DNA of 7,555 bases from Prevotellaceae bacterium UBA7017 (GTDB lineage: Bacteria > Bacteroidota > Bacteroidia > Bacteroidales > Bacteroidaceae): the NCBI GenBank assembly GCA_002449535.1, contig DJWZ01000144.1, forward strand, positions 1 to 7,555. The letters run 5' to 3'. Both the position numbers and the translations under genes were made by a program. The notes below the pieces were generated by a model. That model was given only the letters and a program-made list of their open reading frames with translations. It was not told where the DNA came from and made no database searches. Positions 5,179-7,555 of the stretch are shown here, piece by piece (the first letter of the stretch is position 1; each line of letters opens with the position of its first letter).

Positions 5179-7555
5179 TTAGAGTCTTTGTAGCGTAATC
5201 CCCATCAGTCCTATCACCACATCATTCGATAGGGTACGGACGGTGAGGCTTTTCAATGTTTTCTCTCTGTTGAGAGGCATGTCGAGAATAATTCCTGCGC
5301 CCTTTTTGAGCGAGCGGTCGTTGTAACTGCCAGCCACACCTCCTTTGGCGGGACTGCCATAGTGCTCGCCCATAGGCATCAGTTCGCGTGTAACATGGGC
5401 TGTAGCAAAGTCGATGCGGTAAGGACGTGGCTGCGCTGCGTGGAATTGCAGACCATCCTCATAATAGTCCTGTTCTATGGGGCACCAGTTGTGTGGGTTT
5501 TGCAGCGGCAGCTCGTCGGTATCACCATCGGTATATGTCACTGTGATGATACCATTGTCGATGCGGCTTTGCATGTGGTTGGTTGACCCCGCCATCAGCA
5601 GGTAGGCATGCGAGGCTTTGCCCGTCAATGGAATGGTGACAGCATCGGGATAGTTGTCCCACAATGAGGTATAGGCAATGTTGTGTCCTTTGGCTGCAGA
5701 GCGGAATGGAATGCCTAATGTCTCGGTAGTCAGCAGGCAATTATTATCTATTTTGTTGCGTAAAGCGCTGTCATCTATCGTAGCCATCATTTCGGGATGA
5801 CACCACTCTCCGATGCCGTGGGCAGGAATAGTAAGCGTTGTCACTTTTGGACGTGGTGACAGATAGAAGTTCTTGAAAATGTCACTGACGCTGCTGTTCC
5901 ACTTCGCATCCATATTGACAGTCTCAAGGCGGTCGGTCTGCACATCGTCGAAGTTGTTGCCCCATGCCTTGCCGTCGATATGCTCAGCGGTGATGAGCGG
6001 ATGGGGTAGTGGTTGCTGCTTGGCACGGCTGACGATAATGGTTTGCTTCTTCTCCGTAGTACCTGCAGTTTCCAAATAACCGACACCGGTATTCTGGCGC
6101 AATATAATCTGCAGGGGCTGAGCAAAGTTCTGCTCAATCTCATAGATTTCCTTGTTGCCCTCCCTGCGGAAGGTGTACTTCATGTAAGGAGTCTGAATGG
6201 AAGCATGTTTCCACGCAGCAGGGAAGCCCGGACGTATGTAGCAGCGACCATTGAGCGCATCGGGACGGATGCCGTAAAGTCCTTCGATGAAGGCACGTGA
6301 CGAGATACCGCAGTTGTCGGAAAAGTCACGGTACAGTTCGCCGCGAGCACGGTCGTAGTAACTGATTTGTCCGAAATTACCAGGACTGCCACCGAGGTAA
6401 GCCTGGTCCATGATATTTGCTTTGATGAGTCGGAAGCCCTCCTCACTGCGTCCTGCCTGAAAGTAGGCAAGTGCCATGTGCATCGTCTCGTCTGCCGCCA
6501 CGTTATTGATACTCCAGTCGTAAGGCAACCAGTCGGTAGTGGAAATCTGATAGAGCGCTTTTTCTTTCTTCGATGCCTTCATGCCCTTGATAACCACAGG
6601 GATATGGGGAATGCACGAATCAACATACTGCGTAGCTCGGATTGCCTGCTCAGGTGTTGCCATACCACAGTCGATAGGTGTATAAATGCTCCACAGGGCG
6701 GCATGCTCATGCTTACGCTTCAATCCCATCATGTCTTGGTATTCAGCCCAGTGACCACGTTCTTTCAGCCACAGGCGTTCGTTCATTGCCTTCAGAGTCT
6801 TGTCTGCTTCCGTTTTATAATAGGTAGGGTTCTCACCAAGAATCTCACAGATGCGGGCAGTCAGTCGGAGTGCACGGTAGTTATAGGCAGTAGAATGACT
6901 CACGGCGCCACCATTATAATACAGGGCGTCACTCGCCCAAATGCAGCAGTAAGCATCATACAGACCGTCATCATCAGGGTCAAAGTTACGCTTCTCCCAT
7001 TCGAGATGCAGCTTGATGACAGGCAACATCTTATGCAGATAATCCTTGTTGGCATCATACTCTAAGTGAAGCAGTAACTCGTCGATGTAGTTGAGGTTCA
7101 TGTCGTAGTGGTGCATCACGTCCTTGCGGTTGGGATAGCGGCAGATGTAGCCGTTAGAGTACATCTGTGTGCCCCATGTCTTTGCCTCGCGGGTCAGCAG
7201 TTTCTCTGGGTCAGGAGTAGGATTGGGAATGACGGGCTCTACATCGGTTACCTGACTGTTAGCATAGGCATTGAAGTGGCTGATGGCACGGTCAGGCATC
7301 CCCAGCAAGTCTCCCAAGAAACCGGCTCTCCAGCCATTGAGCTGCATACGCCATACGATGGCACCATGCAGCCATACCTTGCCATCCCACGCACCGTCGG
7401 CAGCAGCCATCAGTGCACCGCCCAGTGTGTTGATGTATGGGTCGGGTGTGGTGAATATTATGTTTGTTGCTAACCACTCGTGGTGCTTCATAGCCTTGTC
7501 AAACAGTCGTTTGCCCTCTGCTTCCGTAGGGTTGCTGAGAGCATAGTCACCTTTC
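5179..7555 (-). CDS. DUF4450-like six-hairpin probable glycoside hydrolase (5' end outside window)
   Basis: The frame is open to the right edge, giving 791 residues; the ATG at 7491 is internal, because 21 in-frame codons (ending EGKRLFDKA) precede it with no stop. The early part (NTLGGALMAAADGAWDG, WRMQLNGWRAGFLGDLLG, about 7300-7440) and DPDDDGLYDAY (about 6955-6985) are typical of (alpha/alpha)6-barrel glycosidases. The barrel ends near RDFSDNCGISSRAFIEGLYG, and IRPDALNG, YIRPGFPAAWKHAS (about 6200-6290) lead into C-terminal beta domains. The family is common in Bacteroidetes polysaccharide-utilisation loci and is expected to act on plant or host glycans in the periplasm or at the cell surface. 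I cannot assign the catalytic acids or the substrate. The N-terminal part, including any signal peptide, and the promoter are missing. It ends in TAATAA, converges on the plus-strand operon and is richer in G+C. Confidence 0.85.
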   Translation of the reverse strand, partial: KGDYALSNPTEAEGKRLFDKAMKHHEWLATNIIFTTPDPYINTLGGALMAAADGAWDGKVWLHGAIVWRMQLNGWRAGFLGDLLGMPDRAISHFNAYANSQVTDVEPVIPNPTPDPEKLLTREAKTWGTQMYSNGYICRYPNRKDVMHHYDMNLNYIDELLLHLEYDANKDYLHKMLPVIKLHLEWEKRNFDPDDDGLYDAYCCIWASDALYYNGGAVSHSTAYNYRALRLTARICEILGENPTYYKTEADKTLKAMNERLWLKERGHWAEYQDMMGLKRKHEHAALWSIYTPIDCGMATPEQAIRATQYVDSCIPHIPVVIKGMKASKKEKALYQISTTDWLPYDWSINNVAADETMHMALAYFQAGRSEEGFRLIKANIMDQAYLGGSPGNFGQISYYDRARGELYRDFSDNCGISSRAFIEGLYGIRPDALNGRCYIRPGFPAAWKHASIQTPYMKYTFRREGNKEIYEIEQNFAQPLQIILRQNTGVGYLETAGTTEKKQTIIVSRAKQQPLPHPLITAEHIDGKAWGNNFDDVQTDRLETVNMDAKWNSSVSDIFKNFYLSPRPKVTTLTIPAHGIGEWCHPEMMATIDDSALRNKIDNNCLLTTETLGIPFRSAAKGHNIAYTSLWDNYPDAVTIPLTGKASHAYLLMAGSTNHMQSRIDNGIITVTYTDGDTDELPLQNPHNWCPIEQDYYEDGLQFHAAQPRPYRIDFATAHVTRELMPMGEHYGSPAKGGVAGSYNDRSLKKGAGIILDMPLNREKTLKSLTVRTLSNDVVIGLMGITLQRL

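Noticed and set aside
4990..5193. 67-codon plus-strand reading frame in the convergent gap
   Set aside because: It crosses the terminator stem and the tandem repeats, runs antisense to the small minus-strand frame and into the hydrolase end, and its translation looks like no protein.
6367..7065. 232-codon plus-strand reading frame inside the hydrolase gene
   Set aside because: It is antisense to a well-supported coding frame; long opposite-strand frames are expected in G+C-richer coding DNA, and the Cys/Val/Leu/His-rich translation is not protein-like.
1..7555. CRISPR array, tRNA, rRNA, insertion sequence or attachment site
   Set aside because: No evenly spaced repeats, cloverleaf-like sequence, transposase or integrase motif, or terminal inverted repeats were seen on reading both strands.

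Overview
The window looks like a piece of a Bacteroidales chromosome, most likely from the Prevotella/Segatella/Bacteroides group. The reasons are the Bacteroidetes-type export signals (MKK plus a hydrophobic stretch, ending in A, AQ or GQ), the lack of Shine-Dalgarno sequences with A/T-rich leaders instead, recognisable Bacteroidetes-specific protein families, and a DUF4450-type carbohydrate-active protein. All family assignments come from reading the protein sequences; no search could be run.

Left part (1-4936, plus strand): the last 22 codons of an unidentified gene run into a tight row of five genes. Junctions are -19, +9, +12, 0 and +35 nt, so this is almost certainly one operon. All five products begin with a signal peptide and none shows a catalytic motif I recognise. 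In order they are: (1) a conserved protein of unknown function; (2) a protein with an LPP20-like N-terminal domain, an acidic linker and a Cys-pair C-terminal domain; (3) a protein with a C-terminal NTF2-like domain; (4) a protein with a PEGA-like N-terminal domain, a helical middle and a carboxypeptidase-regulatory-like beta domain; (5) a helical protein with an Ala/Gly-rich centre and a charged tail. The set reads as an uncharacterised periplasmic or cell-envelope assembly and is the best candidate here for an undescribed system.

Middle (4937-5178): a 242-nt gap between converging genes. It holds an A/T-only stretch, a strong minus-strand intrinsic terminator, five degenerate 7-bp tandem repeats, and a 38-codon minus-strand reading frame. 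That frame resembles the tiny Bacteroidetes 'smalltalk' proteins but has no ATG. It lies directly after the tandem TAATAA stop of the next gene and in the same frame.

Right part (5179-7555, minus strand): the 3' 791 codons of a DUF4450-like six-hairpin (alpha/alpha barrel) probable glycoside hydrolase. The gene runs off the right edge. It is clearly richer in G+C than the plus-strand operon, so composition changes in the gap. This suggests that two unrelated gene blocks meet end to end there.
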